A stretch of DNA of 64,000 nucleotides, taken from NCBI GenBank assembly GCA_050302275.1, contig JBNLAT010000011.1, forward strand, positions 10,685-74,684. Reading direction: 5' to 3'. Source of the stretch: JAPHTQ01 sp050302275. GTDB taxonomy: Bacteria; Pseudomonadota; Gammaproteobacteria; Thiohalomonadales; Thiohalomonadaceae. The translations under genes and the position numbers were made by a program. Below the pieces are notes generated by a model that did not search any database, was not told where the DNA came from, and saw only the letters and a list, made by a program, of their open reading frames with translations. This document shows positions 54,879 to 63,981 of this stretch, one piece after another; within the stretch, counting starts at the first letter, position 1; each line of letters opens with the position of its first letter.

Positions 54879-57725
54879 TCAAGCAAACCTACGCTCTTCA
54901 CCGTCGCCATCGACGTTATCGACACAACGCCCGCATAATTCAGGATGTTTGCTGTTACTACCCACATCCTCGCGATAGTGCCAGCAGCGGGTGCATTTTT
55001 GATGTGCACTGGCAGCAACGGCCACCCACAGCTCGTCACCGCTTTCCAGGGTGTAGTGCATCGCCTCGGCAGGCGGCTCACCACTCAGCTTTTCGATCGC
55101 GGCAGTGGAGGTAATCATGACGAAGCGCAGTTCATCCTCCAGTTTGGCCAGACGCTGATAGATTTCGCTGCCGCAGTAGAGGGTGACCTCCGCCTGCAGG
55201 TTGGCGCCGATCTCACCAGCGTTGCGCAGACGCTCCAGTTCACGATTTACCGCATCACGAACCTCCATCACCTGGCCCCAATAATCGAGTCCCATCTCGC
55301 TGACTTCCAACGCCGGGAATTCATACCAGGTGGAAAGGAACACCGACTCGCCACGTTCATCCGGCAATGCCTCCCAGATCTCCTCAGCGGTAAAGCTGAG
55401 GATCGGTGCCAACCAGCGACACATCGCCTCGGCGATATGGTAGATCGCAGTCTGTGCTGAACGACGCGCCAGGGAATCGGCCTGAGTGGTGTACTGACGA
55501 TCCTTGATCACATCAAGATAGAAAGAGCCCATATCCACTGAACAGAAGTTGTGTACTTTCTGGTAGATCTGGTGGAACTCGTAGTTCTCGTAGGCAGGCA
55601 GCAGTTCATCCTGCAGTTGCTTCGCCCGCGCTACCGCCCAGGCGTCCAGCGCCAGCAATTCGTTCGGCGCGACGAGATTTTTCGCCGGGTGGAAACCGGC
55701 CATGTTGGCCAGCAGGAAACGGGCAGTGTTACGGATACGGCGATAGGCATCGGCGGTTCGCTTCAGCACCTCATCGGAATAGGTCATCTCGTAACGGTAA
55801 TCGGTAGAGGCGATCCACAGGCGCAGGATGTCCGCACCCAATGTGCCAGCAACCTTCTCCGGCTCGACGCCATTGCCCTGGGACTTGGACATTTTGTAGC
55901 CCTTGGCATCGACGGTGAAACCGTGAGTGAGGACTGACTTGTACGGCGCCTTGCCGGTCATCGCCACCGAGCTCAACAGCGATGACTGGAACCAGCCGCG
56001 GTGTTGATCGGAACCTTCGAGATAGAGATCCGCCGGGCGCTGCAAACCGTCACGACGCTCAAGCACCGCCTCGTGGGTCACACCGGAGTCGAACCAGACA
56101 TCCAATGTATCCGGCACCTTGTCGTAGTCCTTCGCCTCATCGCCGAGCAACTCAGATGGCTCGAGATTAAACCAGGCATCGATACCTTTCTCTTCGACGC
56201 GCTGCGCCACCTGTTCGATCAGTTCAGCAGTCTTTGGATGTAATTCGCCGCTCACCTTATGGGTAAACAGTGCAATCGGTACACCCCAGGTGCGCTGGCG
56301 TGAGATACACCAGTCGGGACGTCCCTGCACCATGCCTTCGATACGCGCCTGCCCCCAGTCGGGGATCCAACCGCTATGCTCACCGATGTTTTTGATCTCT
56401 TCCATCGCCGCGGCACGCAAACCGTTCTGCTCCATGGAGATAAACCACTGCGGCGTGGCGCGGAAGATAATCGGGGTCTTGTGCCGCCAGCAGTGCGGGT
56501 AACTGTGCTTCAGTGCTTCGACATGCAACAGCTTGCCGCGCTCTTTCAATACTTCCAGTACAGCATCATTGGCCTTGAATACATGCTGGCCTTCGAACAA
56601 CTCTGTGCCGGGCAGGAACTTGCCGTCACCGCCGACAGGATTATCGACTTTCAGTCCATAACGCTGACCGACAACGAAGTCTTCCTGACCGTGGCCAGGC
56701 GCGGTGTGTACTGCACCGGTACCGGCATCGAGGGTAACGTGTTCGCCGACGATGATCGGCACCTCACGATCGTAGAACGGGTGTTGTAGCTTCAACCCTT
56801 CCAGATCGGCACCGCTGGCATAGGCGATAACGCGATACTCCGTCACACCGTAACGTGCCATAGCATCTTTCAACAAACCTTCGGCCAACAGCAGTCGCTC
56901 AGGACCGTGCTCACCCGAGCACTGCACCAGCGCATATTCCAACTCGGCATTCAGCGCTACCGCCTGGTTGGCGGGCAGAGTCCACGGGGTGGTGGTCCAG
57001 ATCACCGCAGAGATCGGCCCTTCGCCCGGATGGTCCTGATCCTTTCGCACTCGACTCAGTAGCGCCTCATCATCCAACACCTCGAAACGCACATCGATGG
57101 CAGGCGATTTTTTATCTTCGTACTCCACCTCGGCTTCGGCCAGCGCCGAGCCGCAATCGGTACACCAGTGCACCGGCTTGGAACCTTTGTGCAGATGTCC
57201 CTTGGCGATGATCTTGCCGAGGCTGCGGATAATGTCGGCTTCGAATTTAAAGTCCATGGTGAGATAGGGATTGTCCCAATCACCCAACACCAGCATGCGT
57301 TTGAAACCTTCGCGCTGTGCATCTACCTGGCTTTTGGCGTAGTCACGGCAGGCATCGCGAAATTTGTCGGCAGCAACGGCGACACCCGCCTTGCCCAGTT
57401 TCTTTTCCACCTGCAGCTCGATCGGCAGACCGTGGCAATCCCAACCAGGCACATAGGGCGCATCGAAACCACTCAGGGTTCGGGCCTTGACGATAATATC
57501 CTTGAGCACCTTATTCACCGCGTGGCCCAGGTGGATCTCACCATTAGCATAGGGCGGGCCATCGTGGAGGATGAACTTGTCACGACCTTCGCCTGCTGCG
57601 CGCAACTTGCCGTAAAGGTCCATCTCCTGCCAGCGCTTGAGCAGTTCCGGCTCCCGCTTGGCCAGATTGCCACGCATCGGGAAATCGGTTTCCGGCAGGT
57701 TCAAGGTGTCTTTGTAATCACTCAC
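54879..57725 (-). CDS. ileS: Isoleucyl-tRNA synthetase
   Basis: A 948-aa class I synthetase of the bacterial type. The HIGH motif is HLGH (in ANGEIHLGHAVNK), the editing domain is present (WTTTPWTLPANQAV), and KMSKS is in YKMSKSQGN. The C-terminal zinc site CTRCWHYRED with CGRC is intact. It is upstream of lspA and downstream of ribF, the standard order. Confidence 0.98.
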   Translation of the reverse strand: MSDYKDTLNLPETDFPMRGNLAKREPELLKRWQEMDLYGKLRAAGEGRDKFILHDGPPYANGEIHLGHAVNKVLKDIIVKARTLSGFDAPYVPGWDCHGLPIELQVEKKLGKAGVAVAADKFRDACRDYAKSQVDAQREGFKRMLVLGDWDNPYLTMDFKFEADIIRSLGKIIAKGHLHKGSKPVHWCTDCGSALAEAEVEYEDKKSPAIDVRFEVLDDEALLSRVRKDQDHPGEGPISAVIWTTTPWTLPANQAVALNAELEYALVQCSGEHGPERLLLAEGLLKDAMARYGVTEYRVIAYASGADLEGLKLQHPFYDREVPIIVGEHVTLDAGTGAVHTAPGHGQEDFVVGQRYGLKVDNPVGGDGKFLPGTELFEGQHVFKANDAVLEVLKERGKLLHVEALKHSYPHCWRHKTPIIFRATPQWFISMEQNGLRAAAMEEIKNIGEHSGWIPDWGQARIEGMVQGRPDWCISRQRTWGVPIALFTHKVSGELHPKTAELIEQVAQRVEEKGIDAWFNLEPSELLGDEAKDYDKVPDTLDVWFDSGVTHEAVLERRDGLQRPADLYLEGSDQHRGWFQSSLLSSVAMTGKAPYKSVLTHGFTVDAKGYKMSKSQGNGVEPEKVAGTLGADILRLWIASTDYRYEMTYSDEVLKRTADAYRRIRNTARFLLANMAGFHPAKNLVAPNELLALDAWAVARAKQLQDELLPAYENYEFHQIYQKVHNFCSVDMGSFYLDVIKDRQYTTQADSLARRSAQTAIYHIAEAMCRWLAPILSFTAEEIWEALPDERGESVFLSTWYEFPALEVSEMGLDYWGQVMEVRDAVNRELERLRNAGEIGANLQAEVTLYCGSEIYQRLAKLEDELRFVMITSTAAIEKLSGEPPAEAMHYTLESGDELWVAVAASAHQKCTRCWHYREDVGSNSKHPELCGRCVDNVDGDGEERRFA

Positions 57726-57821
57726 TGGTTGTTACCTTCAAACAAAAATGCTGTAAAGAAGTCACGGTCACACGGTAAAGATGAATAAGCAACTATTCTG
57801 TGTGTACTGAGACCATTCAAT

Positions 57822-58754
57822 TCATTTTTTTCGCGCAAAAAACTCGTCGGCTGCTGCCACATCCAGCTGAATCTGCGCCTTCAATGCATCGAAGGAGTCG
57901 AAACGCCGCTCCTCACGGATACGCTGCAGAAAATCGACGAATACATACTCACCGTAGATGTCGGCAGAAAAATCGAACAGATGTACTTCGAGCAACGACC
58001 GGGTGCCATCGATGGTCGGTCGAGTACCGACATTGGCCACTCCGGCGACCGGCTCGCCTTCGACACCAAACATCTCCACCGCAAAGACCCCATCCACCGG
58101 TGTCTTCTTGCGATGCAGAAAAATATTCGCTGTGGGAAAACCGATGGTCCGTCCCAGCTTGTTACCGTGAGCTACCCGACCGCACATGCGATAGGGACGT
58201 CCTAGTAACTGCTCCGCCAGTTGCAGATCGCCGACCTGCAACGCTTCACGAATACGGGTACTGCTAACCCGGCTGCCGCCGATCTCGAAGGTGTGCATCG
58301 TTACCACCTCAAAACCGTGCTCGGCACCGGCACGCTTCAGCATATCGAAATCGCCACGGCGTCCCTTGCCGAAACGGAAGTCGTCACCCACCACCAGATA
58401 GTGCACACCAAGGCCATCTACCAGCACCTGCTGGATAAATGCCTCGGCTTCCATCTCCGCCAGGCTGCGGTTAAATGGCAACAGCAACACCCGATCCACC
58501 GAATAGCGCCGCAGTGCCTTAAACTTCTCACGCAGTCGGGTGAGACGCGGCGGAATATCGCCACGGCTGAAATATTCCTGAGGCTGCGGTTCAAAGGTGA
58601 TCACCGCGGTTGGTAGACCGAGCTGCGCCGCCTTATCGGCAAGCTGCCCCAGTACCGCCTGATGACCCAGATGCACGCCGTCGAAATTGCCGATGGTGGC
58701 AACGCAACCGTGATGCTCAGGACGCAAATTGTGCAGACCGCGAATCAGTTCCAT
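57822..58754 (-). CDS. ribF: Bifunctional riboflavin kinase/FAD synthetase
   Basis: A 310-aa enzyme making FMN and then FAD. The N-terminal adenylyltransferase domain has GNFDGVHLGH and the RVSSTRIREAL motif. The C-terminal kinase domain has GRTIGFPTANI and GVANVGTRPT. The 96-base gap to ileS shows no terminator, so they may be co-transcribed. Confidence 0.96.
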   Translation of the reverse strand: MELIRGLHNLRPEHHGCVATIGNFDGVHLGHQAVLGQLADKAAQLGLPTAVITFEPQPQEYFSRGDIPPRLTRLREKFKALRRYSVDRVLLLPFNRSLAEMEAEAFIQQVLVDGLGVHYLVVGDDFRFGKGRRGDFDMLKRAGAEHGFEVVTMHTFEIGGSRVSSTRIREALQVGDLQLAEQLLGRPYRMCGRVAHGNKLGRTIGFPTANIFLHRKKTPVDGVFAVEMFGVEGEPVAGVANVGTRPTIDGTRSLLEVHLFDFSADIYGEYVFVDFLQRIREERRFDSFDALKAQIQLDVAAADEFFARKK

Positions 58755-58833
58755 AGCCGTTAGCGAGGAGTCCGGAAAAGCGGACGATTATAACCTGATT
58801 CAAGCCGCCGCTTCGATGGCATCCGCAGCGGAT

Positions 58834-60393
58834 TCAATCCATCTTTCCCAGCATTTGCCGCGGACGAATCCCCAGCAATAACAGGGTTACAACATAGATC
58901 ACCGCTGCGCCGACAATCAGTCCGGTCAGCTGCCAGACACGTTCCATAGTGTGCCAGGCAACCCACTGCAGCAGATCCTCGCTCCCCCACCAGAGGAAGG
59001 CGACCATCGCCCCATTGGCGATGAGGATACGCAGGGCGAAAAGCGCCCAGCCATGTTCGGCATGATAGACACCATCCTTACGCAGCTGGCGGAACAGCAG
59101 CCCGGCATTGATAAACGCCGCCAGACCGGTAGCCAGGGCAAGACCTGCATGCGGCCCCTTCACCCCGGCCATCGCCATCGGCACGACAAAGGCGATATTG
59201 AGCAGCATATTGGAAACCATCGCGTAGACCCCGAAACGCACCGGGGTACGGGTGTCCTGGCGGGCATAGAAACCGGGGGCCAGCACCTTCACCAGGATGA
59301 AACCGGGCAGACCGACCGCGTAAGCCATCAGGCTAAGGCGCGACATCTCCACATCTTCCAGATTGAAGGCGCCGTGCTGGTAGAGGGTGGTAATGATCGG
59401 CCCGGCCAGCAGCATCAGGCCAAGCATTGCGGGGGTACCGATTAGCAACACCCAGCGCAGCGCCCAGTCGAGGGTACGGCTGAAACGCTGTGGGTCCGCT
59501 TCGGCATGGCGCTGCGACAGACTCGGCAGGATCACTGTCGCCAGGGCGATGCCGAAAACACCGAGGGGAAACTCCACCAGTCGGTCGGAATAGTAGAGCC
59601 AGGAGACGCTGCCGCTGACCAAGAAGGAGGCGATGATGGTATCGAGCAGCAGGTTGATCTGCGCCACCGAGGAGCCGAATATCCCCGGCAACATCAGCTT
59701 GAGGATGCGCTGCACCCCCTCGTTGCGCCAGGCCCAGCGCGGTCGAGCCAGCATGCCCATACGCGCCAGCGTCGGCAACTGGAACAGCAGCTGGACCACC
59801 CCGGCGATAAAGACGCCCCAGGCCAACCCCACCACCGACTGCTCGAATAGCGGTGTTAGCCAGAAGGCGGCACCGATCAGCACCAGATTGAGCCACACCG
59901 GGGTCACCGCCGGCACGGCGAAGTGACCGTAGGTATTCATCACCCCGGCGGCCAGCGCGGTGAGGGAGATGAATAGCAGGTAGGGAAAGGTGATACGCAG
60001 CATCTCGGCGGTGAGTGCAAACTTCGCCTCATCGCCAGTAAAGCCGGGGGCAAATACCGTTACCAACGGCCAGGCACCGACCATCGCCAGCCCGGTCAGT
60101 AGCAGCAGAATCAGCCCCAGAGTACCGCTAACGTCAGCCACCAGTAGCCGCACCTCTGCCTTGTCTCGCAGGGTCTTATATTCGGTAAGGACCGGGACGA
60201 AGGCCTGGGAAAAGGCCCCTTCGGCAAACAGGCGCCGCAGGAAATTGGGGATCTTGAAGGCGACGAAAAAGGCGTCGGTGGCCGCTGCGGCACCGAACAG
60301 ATTGGCAAAAACCATGTCGCGGACGAAACCGAGCACCCGAGACACCATGGTCAGGCCGCTGAACACCGCCGTGGAGCGCAATAGACCGCCCAT
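58834..60393 (-). CDS. murJ: Lipid II flippase MurJ
   Basis: A 519-aa inner-membrane protein of the MOP superfamily with 14 helices. Signature segments are SRVLGFVRDMVFANLFGA at the N-terminus and FAEGAFSQAFVPVL. The start is the ATG at 60393 with AGGATTT just upstream; the frame is open for 68 codons before it but lacks family similarity. It is divergent from rpsT, as in Pseudomonas. Confidence 0.95.
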   Translation of the reverse strand: MGGLLRSTAVFSGLTMVSRVLGFVRDMVFANLFGAAAATDAFFVAFKIPNFLRRLFAEGAFSQAFVPVLTEYKTLRDKAEVRLLVADVSGTLGLILLLLTGLAMVGAWPLVTVFAPGFTGDEAKFALTAEMLRITFPYLLFISLTALAAGVMNTYGHFAVPAVTPVWLNLVLIGAAFWLTPLFEQSVVGLAWGVFIAGVVQLLFQLPTLARMGMLARPRWAWRNEGVQRILKLMLPGIFGSSVAQINLLLDTIIASFLVSGSVSWLYYSDRLVEFPLGVFGIALATVILPSLSQRHAEADPQRFSRTLDWALRWVLLIGTPAMLGLMLLAGPIITTLYQHGAFNLEDVEMSRLSLMAYAVGLPGFILVKVLAPGFYARQDTRTPVRFGVYAMVSNMLLNIAFVVPMAMAGVKGPHAGLALATGLAAFINAGLLFRQLRKDGVYHAEHGWALFALRILIANGAMVAFLWWGSEDLLQWVAWHTMERVWQLTGLIVGAAVIYVVTLLLLGIRPRQMLGKMD

Positions 60394-60491
60394 AAATCCT
60401 GCCGTAACCCCTTGAATAAAAGGAGCATGATAACGTGCCGCCGCCCCTCCGTCATGGCAAGTTTGGGACAAACAATATCCGCCTCCCGGCA

Positions 60492-60520
60492 TTGACATAC
60501 GCGCCGGAAAACGGCATAGT
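60492..60520 (+). promoter_or_regulatory. Sigma-70 promoter of rpsT
   Basis: A perfect TTGACA (60492-60497), a 17-base spacer and CATAGT (60515-60520). Transcription would begin near 60527, about 37 bases before the TTG start codon. Confidence 0.75.
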
Positions 60521-60563
60521 GTGCGGCCTTGAATTCCAGCGATACTTTTTCGGGAGCAAAACC

Positions 60564-60827
60564 TTGGCAAACTCAGCTCAAGCCAAAAAACGTGCAAAGC
60601 AGGCCGAAGTCCGCCGCCAGCACAACACCTCTATCCGCGCCACCATGCGCACCGCGATGAAGAAAGTGGTCAAGGCCGCTGCTGCCGGTGACAAGGCTGC
60701 TGCTCAGGAAGCTTACAAAGCTGCCGTGCCGGTTATCGACAAGACTGCTGGCAAGGGTCTGGTTGCGAAGAACGCCGCTGCTCGCTACAAGAGCCGCCTG
60801 AACGCCCGCGTTCGCGCCCTCGCCTAA
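60564..60827 (+). CDS. rpsT: 30S ribosomal protein S20
   Basis: An 87-aa basic helical protein (ANSAQAKKRAKQAEVRRQHN start) that binds 16S rRNA. The start codon is TTG at 60564 with GGGAG seven bases upstream; no ATG is available near the right N-terminus. E. coli rpsT also starts with UUG, where it takes part in autoregulation of translation. Confidence 0.97.
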   Translation: MANSAQAKKRAKQAEVRRQHNTSIRATMRTAMKKVVKAAAAGDKAAAQEAYKAAVPVIDKTAGKGLVAKNAAARYKSRLNARVRALA

Positions 60828-60848
60828 GCGCAGTAAACAGCTTCATAC

Positions 60849-60886
60849 GAAAAGGGCCAGTCGAATGACTGGCCCTTTTCATTTCT
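60849..60886. terminator. Bidirectional terminator between rpsT and proB
   Basis: A 14-bp perfect stem (GAAAAGGGCCAGTC with GACTGGCCCTTTTC) with a four-base GAAT loop. It has T-rich flanks in both directions and can end both rpsT and proB transcripts. Confidence 0.85.
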
Positions 60887-60899
60887 GAGTGTCTCGTTT

Positions 60900-62024
60900 T
60901 TAACTCAGTACCAAATTATCCCGGTGGATCAACTCCGGTTCGTCCACATAACCCAGCAACTCCTCGATCCGCTTACTTGGCTGGCCCTGAATCTTGCGCG
61001 CCTCTTCGGCGTTATAAAAGACCAGACCGCGAGCTACCTCGTTGCCCTGTTCATCGACGCAGGCGACCATCTCACCGCGCTCGAATTCCCCGACCACCCC
61101 TTTGACCCCTACCGGTAACAGGCTCTTGCCCGATTCGCGCAGCACCTTGACCGCGCCGGCATCGAGCACCAACTGACCACGCAGTTGCAGGTGACCGGCC
61201 AGCCACTGTTTGCGCGCAAGCAACGGTTCGTTATCGGGAATGAACAGCGTGCCGACCTGCTCGCCGTCGGCAACCTGCAGCAGGACGTTCTCTTTTCTAC
61301 CTGCGGCGATCACCGTGGCCGTACCTGAACGGGCCGCCAGCCGTGCAGCCTTGACCTTGGTCAGCATACCGCCGCGCCCCAGCGCACCGCCCTCACCATC
61401 GGCCATCGCCACCAGTTCCGGCGCACTGACCGAGGTTTCGTGGATCAGTTTGGCATCGGCATGGACACGCGGGTTCTTGTCGCACAGCCCTTCCTGATCG
61501 GTAAGGATCACCAGCATGTCTGCTTCAATCAGGTTAGCCACCAGTGCGCCGAGGGTATCATTATCACCGAAGCGGATCTCGTCGGTCACCACGGTGTCGT
61601 TCTCATTCACCACTGGCACCACCCCCAGCGACAGCAGGGTGCGCAGGGCGCTGCGGGCATTGAGATAGCGATGACGGTTAGAGAGGTCGTCGTGGGTCAG
61701 CAGCACCTGAGCGGTGTGCATGCCGTAGCGCTGGAAATTGGATTCGTAGGTCTGAACCAGCCCCATCTGGCCCACCGCAGCAGCAGCCTGAAGCTCGTAC
61801 AGTGCGCTGGGACGCTTGTCCCAACCGAGGCGACTCATCCCCTCTGCCACTGCACCGGAGGAGACCAGCACCAGTTCGATACCACGCTGTTGCAGGGCCG
61901 CCAGTTGCTCAACCCAGTTGGCGATACCATCCCGGTTCAGACCACGCCCGTCGTTGGTCAGCAGGGCGCTGCCGATCTTTACCACCCAGCGTTTGGTCGA
62001 CTTGATCTGTGCTCTGTTTTTCAT
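60900..62024 (-). CDS. proB: Glutamate 5-kinase
   Basis: First step of proline synthesis; 374 aa. The amino-acid kinase domain (VVKIGSALLTN, VLVSSGAVAEG, VVNENDTV) is followed by a PUA domain (about 275-365). Feedback inhibition by proline is known for the family. It lies 46 bases downstream of obgE. Confidence 0.96.
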   Translation of the reverse strand: MKNRAQIKSTKRWVVKIGSALLTNDGRGLNRDGIANWVEQLAALQQRGIELVLVSSGAVAEGMSRLGWDKRPSALYELQAAAAVGQMGLVQTYESNFQRYGMHTAQVLLTHDDLSNRHRYLNARSALRTLLSLGVVPVVNENDTVVTDEIRFGDNDTLGALVANLIEADMLVILTDQEGLCDKNPRVHADAKLIHETSVSAPELVAMADGEGGALGRGGMLTKVKAARLAARSGTATVIAAGRKENVLLQVADGEQVGTLFIPDNEPLLARKQWLAGHLQLRGQLVLDAGAVKVLRESGKSLLPVGVKGVVGEFERGEMVACVDEQGNEVARGLVFYNAEEARKIQGQPSKRIEELLGYVDEPELIHRDNLVLS

Positions 62025-62070
62025 CAGTGAAAAATACCCGATCCGATCAAACGGCGGAAGCGACCAGAGA

Positions 62071-63102
62071 TTACGCCTCGTCGGCGCTCTCCTCCCGCTC
62101 CCGTTCCATGTGCGTCATGATGGCCTGCGCCAGCTTTTTGGTGCCCTCGCTGGCCAGGGCTGCAATGCGGAACACCGGCCCCTGCCAATCCAGGCGTTTG
62201 ATGATGTCGTCGCAGACCGCGTCGCGCTCGTCTGGCGGCAGCAGGTCCACCTTGTTCAGTACCAGCCAGCGCTCACGCTGCGCCAGATCATCGCTGAACT
62301 TGGCCAGCTCGCGTTCGATAATGCGTACCGATTCAACCGGGTCGGTTTCATCGAAGGGCGCCACATCCACCAGATGCAGTAGCAGCAGCGTACGCGAGAC
62401 ATGCTTGAGGAACTGGATTCCCAGTCCGGCACCCTCCGCCGCCCCTTCGATCAGGCCGGGGATATCGGCGATGACAAAACTGCGGTGCGCTTCGATGCTG
62501 ACCACGCCAAGATTGGGATAGAGGGTGGTAAAGGGATAGTTCGCCACCTTGGGCTTGGCTGAGGAGACGGAACGGATCAGGGTCGATTTACCCGCATTGG
62601 GCAGACCCAGCAGGCCCACATCGGCCAACACCTTCAGTTCCAGGTGGAGACTGCGCGCCTCACCCGGGGTGCCGTTGGTGTGCTGACGCGGCGCACGGTT
62701 GGTGCTGCTCTTGTAGCGGGTATTGCCCAGACCGTGAAAGCCGCCCTGAGCCACCTTGACCCGTTGGCCCGCCTCGGTCAGGTCGGCCAGGATCTCGCCG
62801 GTATCGTTGTCGGTAATCACCGTACCCACCGGCAGCGAAATATCGAGGTCGGCGCCGCCCTTGCCGGTCATGTTGCGGCCCATGCCACCCTGACCGCTCT
62901 CGGCCTTAAAGTCGCGCTGGAAGCGCAGGTCTACCAGGGTGTTAAGGTTTTCGTCGGCCACCACGTAGACACTGCCTCCGTCGCCGCCGTCACCGCCGTC
63001 GGGCCCGCCGAAGGGAATATATTTCTCACGGCGAAAGCTGACGCAGCCGTTGCCGCCTTTGCCCGCCGCTACCCTGATGTCCGCTTCGTCTACGAATTTC
63101 AT
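62071..63102 (-). CDS. obgE: Obg-family GTPase
   Basis: A 343-aa ribosome-associated GTPase. The glycine-rich N-terminal Obg domain (about 1-158) precedes the G domain with GLPNAGKST (G1), FTTLYPNLGVV (switch I) and DIPGLIEGA (G3); NKVDLL is G4. The gene order rplU-rpmA-obgE is conserved, but here a terminator and a 143-bp repeat separate rpmA from obgE. Confidence 0.97.
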   Translation of the reverse strand: MKFVDEADIRVAAGKGGNGCVSFRREKYIPFGGPDGGDGGDGGSVYVVADENLNTLVDLRFQRDFKAESGQGGMGRNMTGKGGADLDISLPVGTVITDNDTGEILADLTEAGQRVKVAQGGFHGLGNTRYKSSTNRAPRQHTNGTPGEARSLHLELKVLADVGLLGLPNAGKSTLIRSVSSAKPKVANYPFTTLYPNLGVVSIEAHRSFVIADIPGLIEGAAEGAGLGIQFLKHVSRTLLLLHLVDVAPFDETDPVESVRIIERELAKFSDDLAQRERWLVLNKVDLLPPDERDAVCDDIIKRLDWQGPVFRIAALASEGTKKLAQAIMTHMEREREESADEA

Positions 63103-63114
63103 TTTCTCTTACCC

Positions 63115-63257
63115 TGAAGCCTTCTCAAAATTAGGGCTCGTGCTCGGAGACAAGGCACAAAGTCTGCGAGGAGCGCAGTTTACCGGTAGTAAATGAGCAC
63201 CGCAGCAGGCTTTGTAACGCCGTATCAGAGTGCGAGAACAATTTTGAGAAGGCTTCA
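63115..63257. repeat. 143-bp palindromic intergenic repeat, copy 2
   Basis: Second copy of the element at 7867-8009, same length and orientation. The ends form a perfect 18-base inverted repeat (TGAAGCCTTCTCAAAATT and its complement). Internal pairs such as ACAAAGTCTGC with GCAGGCTTTGT suggest that almost the whole element can fold into one hairpin. It starts 12 bases upstream of the obgE ATG, so it forms most of the obgE 5' region. Confidence 0.85.
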
Positions 63258-63259
63258 AC

Positions 63260-63290
63260 GAAAAAACCCCGTCGCGTTGGACGGGGTCTT
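63260..63290 (-). terminator. Intrinsic terminator of rplU-rpmA
   Basis: On the minus strand, an 8-bp stem (ACCCCGTC with GACGGGGT) is followed by TTTTTTCG. It lies 23 bases after the rpmA stop and should separate the ribosomal protein transcript from obgE. Confidence 0.85.
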
Positions 63291-63313
63291 TAAAATTGCT
63301 GCCTGTCCTGCCG

Positions 63314-63571
63314 TTACTCGGCGATAATGCTCACGAATTTGCGGTTATTCGGGCCTTTGACCTCGAACACAACCTTGCCATCCGCCTTGGCGAACAGGGT
63401 ATGGTCATGACCGCAACCGACGTTGTTGCCGGGGTGGAACTTGGTGCCGCGCTGACGCACGATGATGCTACCAGCGGAAACAGTTTCGCCGCCGAAGCGT
63501 TTTACGCCAAGGCGCTTGGAGATCGAGTCGCGGCCGTTACGTGTACTACCGCCTGCTTTTTTATGTGCCAT
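63314..63571 (-). CDS. rpmA: 50S ribosomal protein L27
   Basis: An 85-aa ribosomal protein near the peptidyl-transferase centre. It starts MAHKKAGGSTRNGRDS, as in other gammaproteobacteria without a cleaved N-terminal extension. It is 16 bases downstream of rplU. Confidence 0.98.
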   Translation of the reverse strand: MAHKKAGGSTRNGRDSISKRLGVKRFGGETVSAGSIIVRQRGTKFHPGNNVGCGHDHTLFAKADGKVVFEVKGPNNRKFVSIIAE

Positions 63572-63587
63572 TTCTACTAACTCCCGA

Positions 63588-63899
63588 TTACGCGCTGATG
63601 CCGGTGATTTGCAGCTCAGTGTAGTACTGGCGGTGGCCCTGGCGCTTCATATGATGTTTGCGGCGCTTGAACTTGAGGATGGTGACTTTGTCGTCACGAC
63701 CATGGCTCTTAATAGTCGCCTGCACTTTGCCACCCGCTACCAGCGGGGTGCCGATTTTGATGTCGTCGCCGTTGGCAACCATCAGCACGTCGGACAGATC
63801 GATGTTCGCGCCGACTTCGGCCTCGATCTTCTCTACCTTGAGGGTCTGACCCTCAACCACACGATACTGTTTGCCACCGGTCTTGATTACCGCGTACAT
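63588..63899 (-). CDS. rplU: 50S ribosomal protein L21
   Basis: A 103-aa ribosomal protein (MYAVIKTGGKQYRV start; KFKRRKHHMKRQGHRQ rRNA-binding region). The ATG at 63899 has GGAG nine bases upstream; an in-frame extension upstream is not needed. First gene of the rplU-rpmA operon. Confidence 0.98.
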   Translation of the reverse strand: MYAVIKTGGKQYRVVEGQTLKVEKIEAEVGANIDLSDVLMVANGDDIKIGTPLVAGGKVQATIKSHGRDDKVTILKFKRRKHHMKRQGHRQYYTELQITGISA

Positions 63900-63952
63900 T
63901 TGCCGCTTCTCCAAAAAACTTGTGTCGGGTTGCCCCATTCGAAAGACCGGCA

Positions 63953-63981
63953 ATTCTAGCGCCAGTCCCGGCCGAGGTCAA
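63953..63981 (-). promoter_or_regulatory. Sigma-70 promoter of rplU-rpmA
   Basis: On the minus strand TTGACC (63981-63976), a 17-base spacer and TAGAAT (63958-63953) each match consensus at five of six positions. Transcription would start near 63946, about 47 bases before the rplU ATG. Confidence 0.75.

Noticed and set aside
58760..58990. Small minus-strand frame downstream of murJ
   Set aside because: It overlaps the 3' end of murJ in another frame and has no start signal.
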